Below are positions 39,797 to 49,476 of a DNA stretch of 64,000 nucleotides, one piece after another; the stretch's first letter is position 1; each line of letters starts with the position of its first letter. The stretch lies in assembly GCA_016710135.1 (NCBI GenBank), contig JADJLM010000001.1, positions 434,001 to 498,000 of the forward strand, written 5' to 3'. The notes under the pieces are model-generated. The model worked only from the letters and a program-made list of their open reading frames with translations. It searched no databases and was not told the origin of the DNA. The position numbers were made by a program, and so were the translations under genes. The DNA is from Nitrosomonas sp. GTDB taxonomy: Bacteria; Pseudomonadota; Gammaproteobacteria; Burkholderiales; Nitrosomonadaceae.

Positions 39797-41084
39797 AACC
39801 AGAACCATTAAAGTCGATTATCTGGCCCGGGTGGAAGGGGAGGGTGCGCTGTATCTAAAGATACAAGGAGGAAAACTGGAAGAAGTTCAACTCAAAATTT
39901 TTGAGCCTCCTCGGTTTTTTGAAGGATTCTTGCGAGGCCGTCATTTTAGTGAAGCGCCCGATATTACAGCGAGAATCTGCGGAATTTGCCCGATTGCCTA
40001 TCAGATGAGTGCAGTGCATGCTATTGAGAATGCCTTCAATATTACAATTGGTGGTACTCTGCGTGATTTACGCCGGCTGGTTTATTGCGGGGAATGGATT
40101 TCCAGTCATGCGTTGCATATTTTTATGCTTCATGCACCTGATTTCTTAGGTTATGAGAGTGCCATTCATATGGCAAAGGATTTTCCGCAAAAAGTTGAGC
40201 AAGGACTGCAGCTAAAAAAAATGGGCGGAGTGCTGATGAGTCTTGTGGGGGGGAGAGAAATTCACCCAATCAATATCCGAGTGGGTGGTTTTTACCGCGC
40301 ACCCAGTAAACAAGAATTACAAACGCTCGTGCCAGCATTAAAGCAAGCACGCGAGGATGCGCTTGAAACTGTGCGATGGGTCGCATCGTTTGATTTTCCC
40401 GATTTCGAGCAGCAATATACGTTTATATCATTACGCCATGAAAACGAATACCCACTGAATGAGGGGCAGATTGTTTCAAACCAGGGTCTTAGCATCCCAG
40501 CATCCAGGTTCGATGATTATTTTGAGGAAATTCACGTCGCGCATACCAATGCGTTGCACTGTGTGCTAAAAGCGGATCATCATCCCTACCATGTAGGGCC
40601 TATGGCGCGTTATGCACTGAATTTTGATCGCTTGCCTGAGTCTATTCAATGGGAAGCGAAACAAGCAGGGTTGGATCGTATTTGTCGCAATCCTTTTAAA
40701 AGTATTATTGTCCGGGCGATTGAAATCCTCTATGCCTGTGAGGAAGCCCTGCGAATTATAAACACCTATACAACACCGGCTGCGTCCTTTGTCGAAATTG
40801 AACCTAAGCCAGCAATCGGTTACGCGGTAACAGAAGCACCAAGAGGCATCCTCTATCATCGCTATCAAATCGATGGTGAAGGAGATATCGTGGATTGCGA
40901 CATCATTCCGCCTACCTCCCAGAATCAGAAAATGATCGAAGAAGATTTAAAGCAGTTTGTGCCGCGCTATCTGAAGTTATCCGATGAACGTTTACAGTGG
41001 TACGCTGAACAAGCGATTCGTAATTACGATCCGTGCATATCGTGTGCGACGCATTTTTTAAAGCTGAATATCGATCGATCATGA
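39780..41084 (+). CDS. hyhL: Group 3b [NiFe]-hydrogenase large (alpha) subunit
   Basis: From ATG 39780 (MNSENKTRTIKVDYLARVEG) it has 434 residues. It has both nickel-binding motifs, ARICGICPIAYQMSAVHAIE (about residues 61-80) and DPCISCATHFL near the end. The short peptide after the ATH is the one removed by the maturation protease encoded next. The L1/L2 forms and partner genes fit group 3b cytoplasmic NADP-linked bidirectional enzymes. Stop and next start overlap as ATGA. Confidence 0.95.
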   Translation: MNSENKTRTIKVDYLARVEGEGALYLKIQGGKLEEVQLKIFEPPRFFEGFLRGRHFSEAPDITARICGICPIAYQMSAVHAIENAFNITIGGTLRDLRRLVYCGEWISSHALHIFMLHAPDFLGYESAIHMAKDFPQKVEQGLQLKKMGGVLMSLVGGREIHPINIRVGGFYRAPSKQELQTLVPALKQAREDALETVRWVASFDFPDFEQQYTFISLRHENEYPLNEGQIVSNQGLSIPASRFDDYFEEIHVAHTNALHCVLKADHHPYHVGPMARYALNFDRLPESIQWEAKQAGLDRICRNPFKSIIVRAIEILYACEEALRIINTYTTPAASFVEIEPKPAIGYAVTEAPRGILYHRYQIDGEGDIVDCDIIPPTSQNQKMIEEDLKQFVPRYLKLSDERLQWYAEQAIRNYDPCISCATHFLKLNIDRS

Positions 41085-41560
41085 GTGCAAAGATACTTAT
41101 CATTGGGATCGGGAATCGTTACCGGGGCGATGATGGGCTGGGTTGTTTTATAGCCGATGAGCTTAAAAAACAGGTTACTCATGATGTGGAAGTCATTGAA
41201 CATAACGGTGATCCGGCATCGCTCATTGATTTATGGCAAGGGCGATCGCAGGTCATTCTTATCGATGCAATTTCTTCGGGGACTGAAATCGGAACGATCC
41301 ATGATTTTGATTTGCATCAGCAAGCGTTGCCTGATACGTTCCGGAACTATTCAACTCATGCATTGGGTGTTGCTGAGGCGGTTGAGTTAGCGCGAGCCTT
41401 AGGTAAATTACCTTCCCATATCATTTTTTTTGGTATTGAGGCTGAAAATTTTAAGGCTGATACCCATCAATCTACACAACTGCAGCAAGCAATGAAAGCG
41501 CTACAAGATAAGGTATTGAAAGCAATTAGTCATGAAATAGGAGAAAGTCAGCGTGCATGA
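41081..41560 (+). CDS. hyhD: Hydrogenase maturation protease
   Basis: From ATG 41081 the 159-residue protein begins MSAKILIIGIGNRYRGDDGLG, with nickel-sensing Glu/Asp positions replaced or equivalent (RGDDG). It also has QVILIDAISSGTEIG and STHALGVAEAVELAR. This is the HyaD/HoxW/HycI peptidase family that trims the large-subunit C-terminus after nickel insertion. It sits immediately after its substrate's gene. The symbol is by family only. Confidence 0.88.
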   Translation: MSAKILIIGIGNRYRGDDGLGCFIADELKKQVTHDVEVIEHNGDPASLIDLWQGRSQVILIDAISSGTEIGTIHDFDLHQQALPDTFRNYSTHALGVAEAVELARALGKLPSHIIFFGIEAENFKADTHQSTQLQQAMKALQDKVLKAISHEIGESQRA

Positions 41561-41819
41561 ATTTTCACTAATGGCAGATTTGTTCCGAAAAATGAGTGAA
41601 ATTTCTAATAGTAACGGTAATCGAAAGATTGTTACGGTGCGCGTGAAGCTGGGCGCGTTATCACATATTACCCCCCATCATTTTGAAGCACATTTCATTG
41701 ATTTTTCAAAAGGCACGCCTGCTGATGGTGCCAAATTAGAAATCGTTCAACTCGACGATCGCAATGATCCGAGTGCACAGTCTATTTTGTTAGAAAGTGT
41801 CGATCTTGACGCGCAATGA
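41553..41819 (+). CDS. hypA: HypA-like nickel chaperone lacking the zinc ribbon
   Basis: It begins at GTG 41553 with the MHE nickel-binding start (MHEFSLMADLFRKM), followed by VTVRVKLGALSHITPHHFEAHF, both typical of HypA/HybF. The product is 88 residues, whereas HypA is normally about 113 because of two CxxC motifs forming a zinc site. There is not a single cysteine here. The C-terminus was not visibly cut by a frameshift: the frame ends normally as the next gene begins, 22 bases earlier. It may be a natural short form. Confidence 0.85.
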   Translation: MHEFSLMADLFRKMSEISNSNGNRKIVTVRVKLGALSHITPHHFEAHFIDFSKGTPADGAKLEIVQLDDRNDPSAQSILLESVDLDAQ

Positions 41820-44052
41820 GATAATCCGCCGCCGCTATGCTTTAAAAGGCGCAGTTCAAGGCGTTGGGTTTAGACCTTTTGTCTATCACTTGGCCATTGA
41901 ACATGAGTTAAAAGGATGGGTTAGAAATGATAGCGCAGGTCTTATTATCGAAGTGGAAGGTGATGTAGCTAAAATCGCTGACTTTGAAAAACAACTTCAC
42001 CACCATAAACCGCAGAATTCGATAGTCAGTCATATCGAATCGTTTAATCTAACGCCTCAGTTCGAGGCAGATTTCAGGATTCTTTCGAGTGATAATCATC
42101 CTGAAATCACCATACTGATGCTGCCGGATCTGGCGATTTGCCAGGATTGTATTCGGGAAATGAACGATGCCGCAGATCGTCGCCATCGATATCCTTTTAT
42201 CAATTGTACGCAGTGTGGCCCACGCTTCTCGATTACGACCGCACTGCCTTATGATCGTCCCAATACCAGTATGGCAGCGTTTGAGATGTGCCCGGAATGT
42301 GAGCGTGAATATCATGATCCGCTGAGTCGTCGCTTCCATGCTCAACCGATTGCTTGCGCTCATTGTGGTCCACAGCTTGAGCTTTGGGATCAGAAGGGTA
42401 ATTGCGTAGCGTATGGAGACAGTGCATTGAGCCAGGCAATCATGCACATCGAACAGGGTAAAATCATTGCTTTAAAAGGGTTGGGAGGATTCCATCTCGT
42501 CGCTGACGCGACGCTTGATCGTCCCGTGCAATTGCTTCGCGTACGTAAACATCGCAAATCGAAGCCATTTGCAGTGATGTATCCTTCTTTGGAGGCAATA
42601 CAAGCAGATTGCGTTATTGCTGCTGAAGAGAAAGCATTGTTATGTTCTGCTGCGGCACCGATCGTCTTAGTGTTACGTAAATCAGGCATCGCAATTTCCT
42701 TGTGGGTAGCTCCAAATAACCCCTATTTGGGCGCTATGTTGCCTTACACACCATTGCATCATCTGCTGTTGCAGGCATTAAAGCGCCCGATTATCGCGAC
42801 CAGTGGTAATCGCGCGAGTGAACCTATCTGTATCGATAATCAGGAAGCACTCGAGCAACTACGAGATTGTGCAGATTTTTTTCTAGTCCATAATCGCCCG
42901 ATTATAAACCGAGCCGATGATTCAATTGTGCGCATCATGGCAGGGAAAATGACTTTGCTGCGCAGGAGTCGGGGCTATGCACCCTTACCAATTGAGCTGA
43001 ACGAATCGACGCAGCAACCTATCCTAGGCGTTGGTGGGCATCTAAAAAATACGATTGCTTATATGCAAGGGAATCAGTTAATGCTGAGTCCTCATATTGG
43101 TGATCTTTCAACTTCAAAAGCGATTGGAGCACATGAGCAAGCGATAGCAGCTTTCAGTGATCTCTATCGAAATTTACCCGCACGAGTTGCCCATGATGCC
43201 CATCCTGATTATCGTTCGACACAGTTGGCGCAAGCCAAGCGAGTTAATTGCTTGTCGGTACAGCACCACTACGCACATGCACTAGCCTGTATGGCAGATA
43301 ATCGCATCCAGGCGCCGTGTTTTGCTGTGGTCTGGGATGGCACGGGTTATGGCGAGGATGGTACGGTCTGGGGAGGGGAGTTTTTGCAAATAACGCCTGA
43401 AGGCTATCAGCGTTTACTGCATTTCCTACCTTTTCCACTGCCAGGGGGGGATGCGGCGATTCTTGAGCCACGCAGATCGGCACTGGGGATTCTCTACACA
43501 CTGCAAGCCGATCCTGGCTGCTTGCCTTTTCCAACAGCAATGTCGGCGTTTTTATGGCAAGCGTTGCACCATCATATCAATACCCCTCAAACTTCGAGTG
43601 TTGGTAGATTATTTGATGCCGTTGCTGTATTGCTCGGGTTATGCGATCAGAATCAATTTGAAGGAGAGGCAGCAATGTTGGTTGAATTTATCGCGATGCA
43701 ATCGGATCATAAATTAGTATATCCTTATCACTTTGAGCAAGGGATAGTTGATTGGAGGCCAATGTTGCTGGCGATTTTGAATGAACTAGGGAAAGATAAA
43801 GCGTGGATTGCGCGTCAGTTTCACAATACGCTCGCAGCGATCATCGTAGCGGCTGCACGCTTACAGGATCAACGCAGTATATTGCTGACTGGCGGATGTT
43901 TTCAGAATAAGCTATTGCTTGAAACAGCGCAATTCGAATTACGCCAAGCGGGGTTTGAACCCTATTGGCACCATCGTATTCCACCCAATGATGGTGGGCT
44001 TGCAGCAGGGCAAGTCATGGCTGCATTGAGGATGAATGAATCATGTGCCTAG
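41797..44052 (+). CDS. hypF: Carbamoyltransferase HypF
   Basis: The 751-residue protein starts at GTG 41797, overlapping hypA. Domains in order are acylphosphatase (LKGAVQGVGFRPFVYHLAIE), two zinc fingers (CQDCIREM...CTQCGPRF and CPECEREY...CAHCGPQL), a YrdC-like domain (KGLGGFHLVADA) and a Kae1-like domain with HHYAHALACMADN and VWDGTGYGEDGTVWGGEF. It makes the thiocarbamate on HypE from carbamoyl phosphate for the cyanide ligands. Confidence 0.96.
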   Translation: MSILTRNEIIRRRYALKGAVQGVGFRPFVYHLAIEHELKGWVRNDSAGLIIEVEGDVAKIADFEKQLHHHKPQNSIVSHIESFNLTPQFEADFRILSSDNHPEITILMLPDLAICQDCIREMNDAADRRHRYPFINCTQCGPRFSITTALPYDRPNTSMAAFEMCPECEREYHDPLSRRFHAQPIACAHCGPQLELWDQKGNCVAYGDSALSQAIMHIEQGKIIALKGLGGFHLVADATLDRPVQLLRVRKHRKSKPFAVMYPSLEAIQADCVIAAEEKALLCSAAAPIVLVLRKSGIAISLWVAPNNPYLGAMLPYTPLHHLLLQALKRPIIATSGNRASEPICIDNQEALEQLRDCADFFLVHNRPIINRADDSIVRIMAGKMTLLRRSRGYAPLPIELNESTQQPILGVGGHLKNTIAYMQGNQLMLSPHIGDLSTSKAIGAHEQAIAAFSDLYRNLPARVAHDAHPDYRSTQLAQAKRVNCLSVQHHYAHALACMADNRIQAPCFAVVWDGTGYGEDGTVWGGEFLQITPEGYQRLLHFLPFPLPGGDAAILEPRRSALGILYTLQADPGCLPFPTAMSAFLWQALHHHINTPQTSSVGRLFDAVAVLLGLCDQNQFEGEAAMLVEFIAMQSDHKLVYPYHFEQGIVDWRPMLLAILNELGKDKAWIARQFHNTLAAIIVAAARLQDQRSILLTGGCFQNKLLLETAQFELRQAGFEPYWHHRIPPNDGGLAAGQVMAALRMNESCA

Positions 44053-44279
44053 CGGTGCCTGGGGAAATTTTACGGATCGAAGGCGTGTTGCCTTTGGAAC
44101 AAATGGCGCAAGTGAGATTTGGCACAGTCGAAAAATCGGTTTGCCTGGCCTTTGTACCGCAAGCCCAAGTAGGAGACTATGTGCTGGTCCATGCAGGTAT
44201 CGCGATCAGTATCGTGCAACAGGATGAAGTACAGCGTATTTTTACCTACCTAGATGAAATCGGAGAATCGAATCCATGA
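44043..44279 (+). CDS. hypC: Hydrogenase assembly chaperone HypC
   Basis: The 78-residue protein starts MCLAVPGEILRIEG, with the essential Cys2 after Met. It has the FGTVEKSVCLAFVPQAQVGDYVLVHAG core. It overlaps hypF by 10 bases and hypD by four. It works with HypD to assemble and deliver the Fe(CN)2CO unit. Confidence 0.95.
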   Translation: MCLAVPGEILRIEGVLPLEQMAQVRFGTVEKSVCLAFVPQAQVGDYVLVHAGIAISIVQQDEVQRIFTYLDEIGESNP

Positions 44280-45369
44280 AATTTGTTGATGAGTTTCGAG
44301 ACGCGCAGGCAGCTAGAAAATACACGGACGCCATTCACCAATTAGTCACGCGACCTTGGACCATCATGGAGATTTGTGGTGGGCAAACGCATTCCATCGT
44401 ACGGTTTGGTATTTTGGATTTATTGCCCGCGGGTATCAATCTCGTGCATGGCCCCGGTTGCCCCGTGTGTGTGACGCCACTTGAAACGATTGATAAAGCG
44501 CTGGCGATTGCAGCAAAACCGAATGTTATTTTTTGTTCGTTTGGCGATATGCTGCGGGTTCCTGGATCGTGTAGCGATCTTCAATCGATTCGAGCAGCCG
44601 GTGGCGACGTACGTATTGTTTATTCCCCACTCGATTGTTTAGCGATCGCACAAAATAATCCAGAACGAGCGGTTGTTTTCTTTGCCATTGGTTTCGAAAC
44701 GACGGCGCCCGGTAATGCGATGCTAGTGAAACGCGCTGAACAATTGGGTTTGCGTAAGTTATTCGTGCTCGTATCGCATGTATTAGTACCTCCAGCGATT
44801 GAGGCCATTCTTTCATCCCCACAGAATAAAGTCAGGGTTTTTTAGCGGCTGGTCATGTGTGCACCATCATGGGGATGCAAGATTATGATGTGCTCGCGCA
44901 GAAATACCAAGTGCCGATCGTGGTCACCGGCTTTGAACCGTTGGACATTCTGCAAGGACTTTATATGTGTATCAAACAACTAGAGCAGGGCACGGTGCGC
45001 GCTGAAAATCAATATATTCGTTCTGTGCTTGCACAAGGTAACCATACTGCCCAGCAAATCATTGCCGAAGTTTTTCAGGTATTACCGCGGAAATGGCGGG
45101 GAATCGGTGAGATTCCGCAGAGTGGCTGGGGGCTGAGTGAAACATATCGCGCCTTTGATGCCGAACAGCATTTTGGACTTGAAGAGATGCAAGTTAGTGA
45201 ACCTCCTGAATGCATCAGTGGACAAGTGCTGCGTGGGCTGAAAAAACCCAGTGAGTGTGCAGCGTTCGGCAAGCGCTGCACGCCGGACCATCCGCTGGGT
45301 GCAACCATGGTATCCAGCGAAGGGGCCTGCGCTGCCTATTATAAATATCGACGAGAAGTAATCGTATGA
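44276..45369 (+). CDS. hypD: Hydrogenase formation protein HypD, one frameshift
   Basis: Restored length is about 364 residues. Motifs are ICGGQTHSIVRFG, LVHGPGCPVCVTP and CSFGDMLRVPGS, and after the break GHVCTIMGMQDYDVLA and VVTGFEPLDILQG. The cluster ligands near the end are also present. The frame breaks at 44830-44832, where GTC should be GTCC to read NKVQGFLAAGHVCTI. It starts at ATG 44276 overlapping hypC and ends overlapping hypE (ATGA). The break is a single missing base of a doublet and is probably a sequence error. Confidence 0.93.
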
Positions 45370-46406
45370 GTGATTCAACGTTTGATAGTCTGGTTTGCCC
45401 ACTGCCTATTACAACGCATCCAAGGGTGCTGATGGCGCATGGTGGCGGTGGGCGACTCATGAATCAGCTCATTGATGTGATGTTCCGCGCGATATTCACC
45501 GAAGTGCAGCCGCACGATGGCGCGGTAGTGACATCCCCTCAGGATAAATTGGTGATGACGACCGATTCCTTCGTGGTGCGACCGCTATTTTTTCCAGGCG
45601 GCGATATCGGCATGATGGCAGTCAATGGCACCATCAATGATTTGGCGATGTGTGGCGCGAAACCCCTTTATCTTTCGGTTGCTTTTATTCTGGAGGAAGG
45701 GCTGGAAATGGCTACCTTATGGCGTGTCATTCAATCCATGCGTCAGGCAGCGGATGCAGCCGATGTGAAAATTGTAACCGGTGATACCAAAGTTGTGGAA
45801 CGCGGCCATGGGGATGGGATTTATATCAATACCACCGGGATTGGGGTTTTGCACAGCAAACAAGCAATTAACCCTTCACAGGTGCAATTGTCCGATGCTG
45901 TGCTGATTTCAGGGGATATTGGGCGCCATGGCATGGCGGTGTTGATGCAGCGTGAGCATTTAACATTTTCCAGTTCGATCGCAAGCGATTGTGCCCCATT
46001 AACGCGGCCAGTCATGGCGTTGCTAGAAGCTGATATCGAAGTGCATTGCTTACGCGATGCTACCCGGGGAGGGCTTGCAGCGGTACTGAATGAAGTTGCT
46101 GCTGTTTCAGGCTTCCAAATCGATTGTAGCGAAACCGCTATCCCAGTCGATAGCACGGTGCAAAGCCTTTGCGAGCTGCTAGGGTTTGATCCTTTGCAGG
46201 TTGCCAATGAAGGACGGTTTGCTTGCTTTGTCGCGGCAAAGAATGCTGCAAGTGCGTTGGAAATATTGCAACATTATGATCTACGTGCTGCGCAAATTGG
46301 CACCGTGGTCAATGGTCGACCGGGTTTGGTTAGCTTACAAACTGAAATTGGTGGGTCACGCATTTTGGATATGCCATCAGGAGAGTTGTTGCCTCGTATT
46401 TGTTGA
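45366..46406 (+). CDS. hypE: Carbamoyl dehydratase HypE
   Basis: The 346-residue PurM-type ATPase starts MSDSTFDSLVCPLPITTH. It has the MAHGGGGRLMNQLI loop and ends with the PRIC C-terminal cysteine that carries the thiocarbamate. Other family stretches are TDSFVVRPLFFPGGDIG and VVERGHGDGIYINTTG. It is last in the operon. hypB is absent. Confidence 0.96.
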   Translation: MSDSTFDSLVCPLPITTHPRVLMAHGGGGRLMNQLIDVMFRAIFTEVQPHDGAVVTSPQDKLVMTTDSFVVRPLFFPGGDIGMMAVNGTINDLAMCGAKPLYLSVAFILEEGLEMATLWRVIQSMRQAADAADVKIVTGDTKVVERGHGDGIYINTTGIGVLHSKQAINPSQVQLSDAVLISGDIGRHGMAVLMQREHLTFSSSIASDCAPLTRPVMALLEADIEVHCLRDATRGGLAAVLNEVAAVSGFQIDCSETAIPVDSTVQSLCELLGFDPLQVANEGRFACFVAAKNAASALEILQHYDLRAAQIGTVVNGRPGLVSLQTEIGGSRILDMPSGELLPRIC

Positions 46407-46506
46407 TTATTTGCTTTGTGATGGAAACAACTTCGGCAGACTGAAATAATTATCTCATTAATCACAATAAATTTACGCAGTTATGCTGGGGTTTTAAGGA
46501 GGTGTT

Positions 46507-46891
46507 TATCTAGAAATTATACGTTGGGAAAATTTTCTCGATGCAATGGCTGAAATGCGTTTGCAGGAGGAATATAATCAAAAGGTTCACGCCTGTGATA
46601 TCTTTGTTTGTTTATTCATGACCAAAGCTGGTGGTTACACTGAAGAAGAATTTAATGTTGCTTACTAGATAGACCTTTAAGCAAAACGGCAAGCCTCATA
46701 TTTATACTTATTTCAAAGATACGCCGATCTTAATGAGTCAGATTGATAAAACTGCGATGCTGTCTTTGTGGCAGTTCCAAGAAAAACTTGATGCAATAGA
46801 CCATTCCTGGACTCAATACGACCACATTGAACAGTTGAAGCACCATTTCTCTGACCAATTACAAAAGTTATTAGCGGATAGCAAACTTTAG
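46507..46891 (+). pseudogene. Fragment of a TIR-like/DUF4062-type signalling gene
   Basis: No start codon is present. A coding-like stretch at 46507-46668 (RWENFLDAMAEMRLQEEYNQ, CDIFVCLFMTKAGGYTEEEF) ends in TAG after FNVAY. The next frame at 46677-46891 continues it (FKQNGKPHIYTYFKDTPI, then a helical end to TAG). Together they resemble the CDIFVxLFxxxxGxYTxxEF...GKPxIYTYFKD type of TIR-like N-terminal domain seen in front of NTPase or other effector modules. Only this domain remains. The assignment is from memory of the pattern and is moderate. It sits 100 bases after hypE. Confidence 0.45.
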
Positions 46892-47039
46892 ATAATAACT
46901 TGCTCCCCCAGCTTTGTTTCCCGCATTGGAAATGACTTTGAGTTGCGTCAAGTTATCGATTAAAGGATAATAGCGTCCAATCAGAATTTGAATAACCAAT
47001 GAAGTCTGTAACAGCAAGCATTTAAGGACATTAGATATT

Positions 47040-47240
47040 ATGAAAGAAGGAATTCATCCGAATTATCAAGAAATAGTAGTAACATGCAGTTGTGGTAACT
47101 CGTTTACTACACGCTCTACTTTATGTAAAGCGTTGCATGTTGAAGTATGTTCAGCCTGCCATCCCTTTTATACTGGAAAGCAAAAAATTGTTGATACTGC
47201 TGGTAGGGTAGAGAAATTTAATCGTAAGTACGCAAAATAG
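47040..47240 (+). CDS. rpmE: 50S ribosomal protein L31
   Basis: The 66-residue protein starts MKEGIHPNYQEIVVTCSCGN. Cysteines at positions 16, 18, 37 and 40 (CSC and CSAC) make the zinc-binding form of L31. The family signature CHPFYTGKQKIVDTAGRVEKFNRKY is present with small changes. It is a single gene with its own upstream region. Confidence 0.97.
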   Translation: MKEGIHPNYQEIVVTCSCGNSFTTRSTLCKALHVEVCSACHPFYTGKQKIVDTAGRVEKFNRKYAK

Positions 47241-47299
47241 GTTACAGCTACTAACCGTCGGAATAGCTTGGCTGTTTCATTGACTCCATTTTGAGGCAC

Positions 47300-47524
47300 T
47301 TATTCTTGTTTTTTATTAGTAGGTAAGTTACTCAAAAGCATTTCCAAGCGATAAGTAGCAATCTCCATTTTATCGCTTAGCTCGCGATTCTTCTGTAAAG
47401 CTTCTGCTAGTTGTTTTTTTAAGCAAGTATTTTCCTTGCAAGTTAGCTCATACTGCTCGATGAGATGCGCAACATCACTTTCGGTTAATATTAATTGCTT
47501 ATTGTTACTTGATTGATCTTCCAT
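47300..47524 (-). CDS. Small coiled-coil protein, ZapB-like
   Basis: The product is 74 residues and almost entirely heptad-patterned (LIEQYELTCKENTCLKKQLA, LQKNRELSDKMEIATYRLEM). Family knowledge: short proteins of this type in betaproteobacteria (TIGR02449/ZapB-like) usually lie next to zapA and act at the division ring. No zapA is visible here, so the assignment rests on length and coiled-coil character only. It is convergent with rpmE. Confidence 0.55.
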   Translation of the reverse strand: MEDQSSNNKQLILTESDVAHLIEQYELTCKENTCLKKQLAEALQKNRELSDKMEIATYRLEMLLSNLPTNKKQE

Positions 47525-48286
47525 TGGAAGGAACTAAAGTTTTATGGTCTTTGGCTGATAGCTAATTAATTTAATAGCTTTAATATTAATAATAAGGAAT
47601 TTTAGTTGAACGTTAACTAGACGACAATTAACTATTGATGGAATCTCTCTGAAGTTTTTTCGAATGTTTTAATCAAAAAAATGGATGCATTGGCAATGTA
47701 GATTGAATTGCTTATTTGCCTTTGAAGCAAGTCATTTTTCTATCCTGAGGAGGAACTGGTTGCAGAGGTGCACAACCATCTTAACCTGCTGTTTTTCGCA
47801 ATCGGCCTTTCAGAACGAAATATTACCATATAACCTACAGAAAGTAGGAGGTTTGGAGTCGCCTCATTTTGGCAGACAGTTTTTCGCTAGACTGAGCGCA
47901 CGTCATTCTGTAAAAGAAGGGTTTATCACAGTTTGATTATTTTCATTGTGCTTTTTTTCAAAATTGTTTGGGAATAAATATCCTAATCCCGAATGTCTGC
48001 GTATTAAGTTATACCAAGATGTTATCCAGGTAAATATAGCGAAGTCCTACGACAGTTTTACAAACTCAACACTCGTATATTGACTGCCTTGGATCGCTGT
48101 GATGAATGATGTGGGGATGTACGCCATATTCGCAACTCATTCTGGTGTACGACGATTGTACCTATTTCGATGCGTTGTAATTATAAAGCGGCATCTACAA
48201 TTTAACGTTTGCAATCGCTCTCTGGCTGGATATAAGATTAACTCAGTTTAATAACCGTTGTACGATACCAACCTCGCGTATCGTTG
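47525..48286. other. Non-coding/decayed stretch
   Basis: No convincing gene is found in these 760 bases. Contents seen are one arm of a dispersed repeat (about 47850-47957; 31 bases identical in inverse orientation to 59089-59119). Otherwise there is AT-rich sequence with stops in all frames. Base composition and nearby transposase remnants suggest old insertion debris. Confidence 0.4.
47850..47957 (-). repeat. Dispersed repeat, copy A (inverse of 59081-59190)
   Basis: Positions 47917-47947 are the exact reverse complement of 59089-59119 (31 bases). Weaker similarity extends about 70 more bases towards 47850, matching through CTCAGT and CTGTC/CCAAAAT-type blocks. It may be the end of an unrecognised mobile element. 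Confidence 0.65.
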
Positions 48287-48367
48287 TTACATGTGGTAGC
48301 CAAACTCTTTAGATAGATGCTCGACTACTTGTTGCCGAAATTCTACTGGATATGCAGATTTATAATG
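48287..48367 (-). pseudogene. Possible IS3-type OrfA remnant
   Basis: The minus strand reads YPVEFRQQVVEHLSKEFGY, resembling the YPxEFRxxxV start of IS3-family OrfA helix-turn-helix proteins. It stops after about 25 residues. It is short and could be chance. Confidence 0.3.
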
Positions 48368-48453
48368 TTGAACTATCTCTTACTTCCTTCGAACTAGAAC
48401 ATAATATATCCGCTCAAAGAAGGCAACTCCAGGAGACCAACAGCCTCACAAAA

Positions 48454-49391
48454 CTACTCCGCCATTCTTATTTCAATAATCTGGATCGTGCGGCGGTCAC
48501 GTAAATCGGCAAGGCGAGCCTTCTCTGTGAGCGGGTAGGCTTCTTCCGCCATGGCGCCGATCTTAGCGATGCTGTCATCATCGAAAGGCTCGATACCCAT
48601 GTTTTGCGCCAGATGGTTCAAGATATGGCTGATAATTCCACTAAGACCACCATCACCGCCGCCGAGATGGCCCGCCAGTAGAGGGCCGACACTTGTCCAT
48701 CTGGGGCCAAGTGAATTGAGCATGATTTGATCAAGCGAAGCGATATCGACAACCCCGTCTTTGACGAGACGCAGCGCCTCCATAACCAGTACGGTTTGCA
48801 AGCGATTTGCGACGAATCCCGGCACGGGCTTTTTGAGTTGTGAGGGTTTCTTGCCAAGATCCTTATAGAAGGTCATCACACGTTCGATAAGCGTGGTATC
48901 CGCATTCACCGTCCCGCAAACTTCGACCAGAGGCAATTGATGCGGCGGATTAAATGGGTGGCCGATGACGACTCGATTGGGATTTCGCATGGTGGCGCCA
49001 ATCACTTGAGGCGTTATGCCAGAACTCGACGAAAGCAGTAACGTTTCCGCGTCAACAACCCGTTCCAGATCAGAAAAGAGTTTTGTTTGAATTCTTCCTT
49101 CTCCGGACCATTTTCTTGGACGGCAACAGCACCTCTAGCAGCCTTTGTCACGTCCTTTTCAAAACTAACCTGAGTCATCAAGTCCCGGATATCTTGTTCC
49201 GAAAATGATCGTCCGGGAATGCCGCTCAGATATTTAGGAAGAGCTTCCCACACAATCTCCTCAATTCCGTCAAGAGGATCAGAAATCGTGACGCCATACC
49301 CACCTGCAAGAAAGGCTGCTGCCCAAGAACGTCCAATTACTCCTGCACCAATAATAGTTACAGTTCCTTTGTTGTTCGTATCCGTATTCAT
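48454..49391 (-). CDS. 3-hydroxyacyl-CoA dehydrogenase family protein, one frameshift
   Basis: The start is ATG 49391 (MNTDTNNKGTVTIIGAGVIG) after an AGGAG; the ATG at 49424 is less well placed. It has the NAD-binding GAGVIGRSWAAAFLAGG, and after the break the SSSGI-type loop, RVVIGHPFNPPHQLPLVEVC and KKPVPGFVANRLQ. The frame breaks near 49082-49085, where four A on the coding strand should be five. Restored length is about 312 residues. The family oxidises 3-hydroxyacyl-CoA or, in some members, L-carnitine. It lies 85 bases downstream of a class III CoA-transferase gene, consistent with a small acyl-CoA pathway. Substrate unknown. Confidence 0.88.
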
Positions 49392-49476
49392 TTTCACTCC
49401 TTTATTCCGTGTGTTCCCATGCACCTAGGAACAACTGACATGATCGAAATTATCTAAGCTTTATTGCGTTAAACCT

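Noticed and set aside
42049..42447. Minus-strand frames inside hypF
   Set aside because: They are antisense to conserved HypF zinc-finger coding sequence and show no family pattern.
47540..47850. 6S RNA next to the ZapB-like gene
   Set aside because: Relatives often have zapA-ssrS nearby, but I could not find the 6S closing stem and central bubble here.
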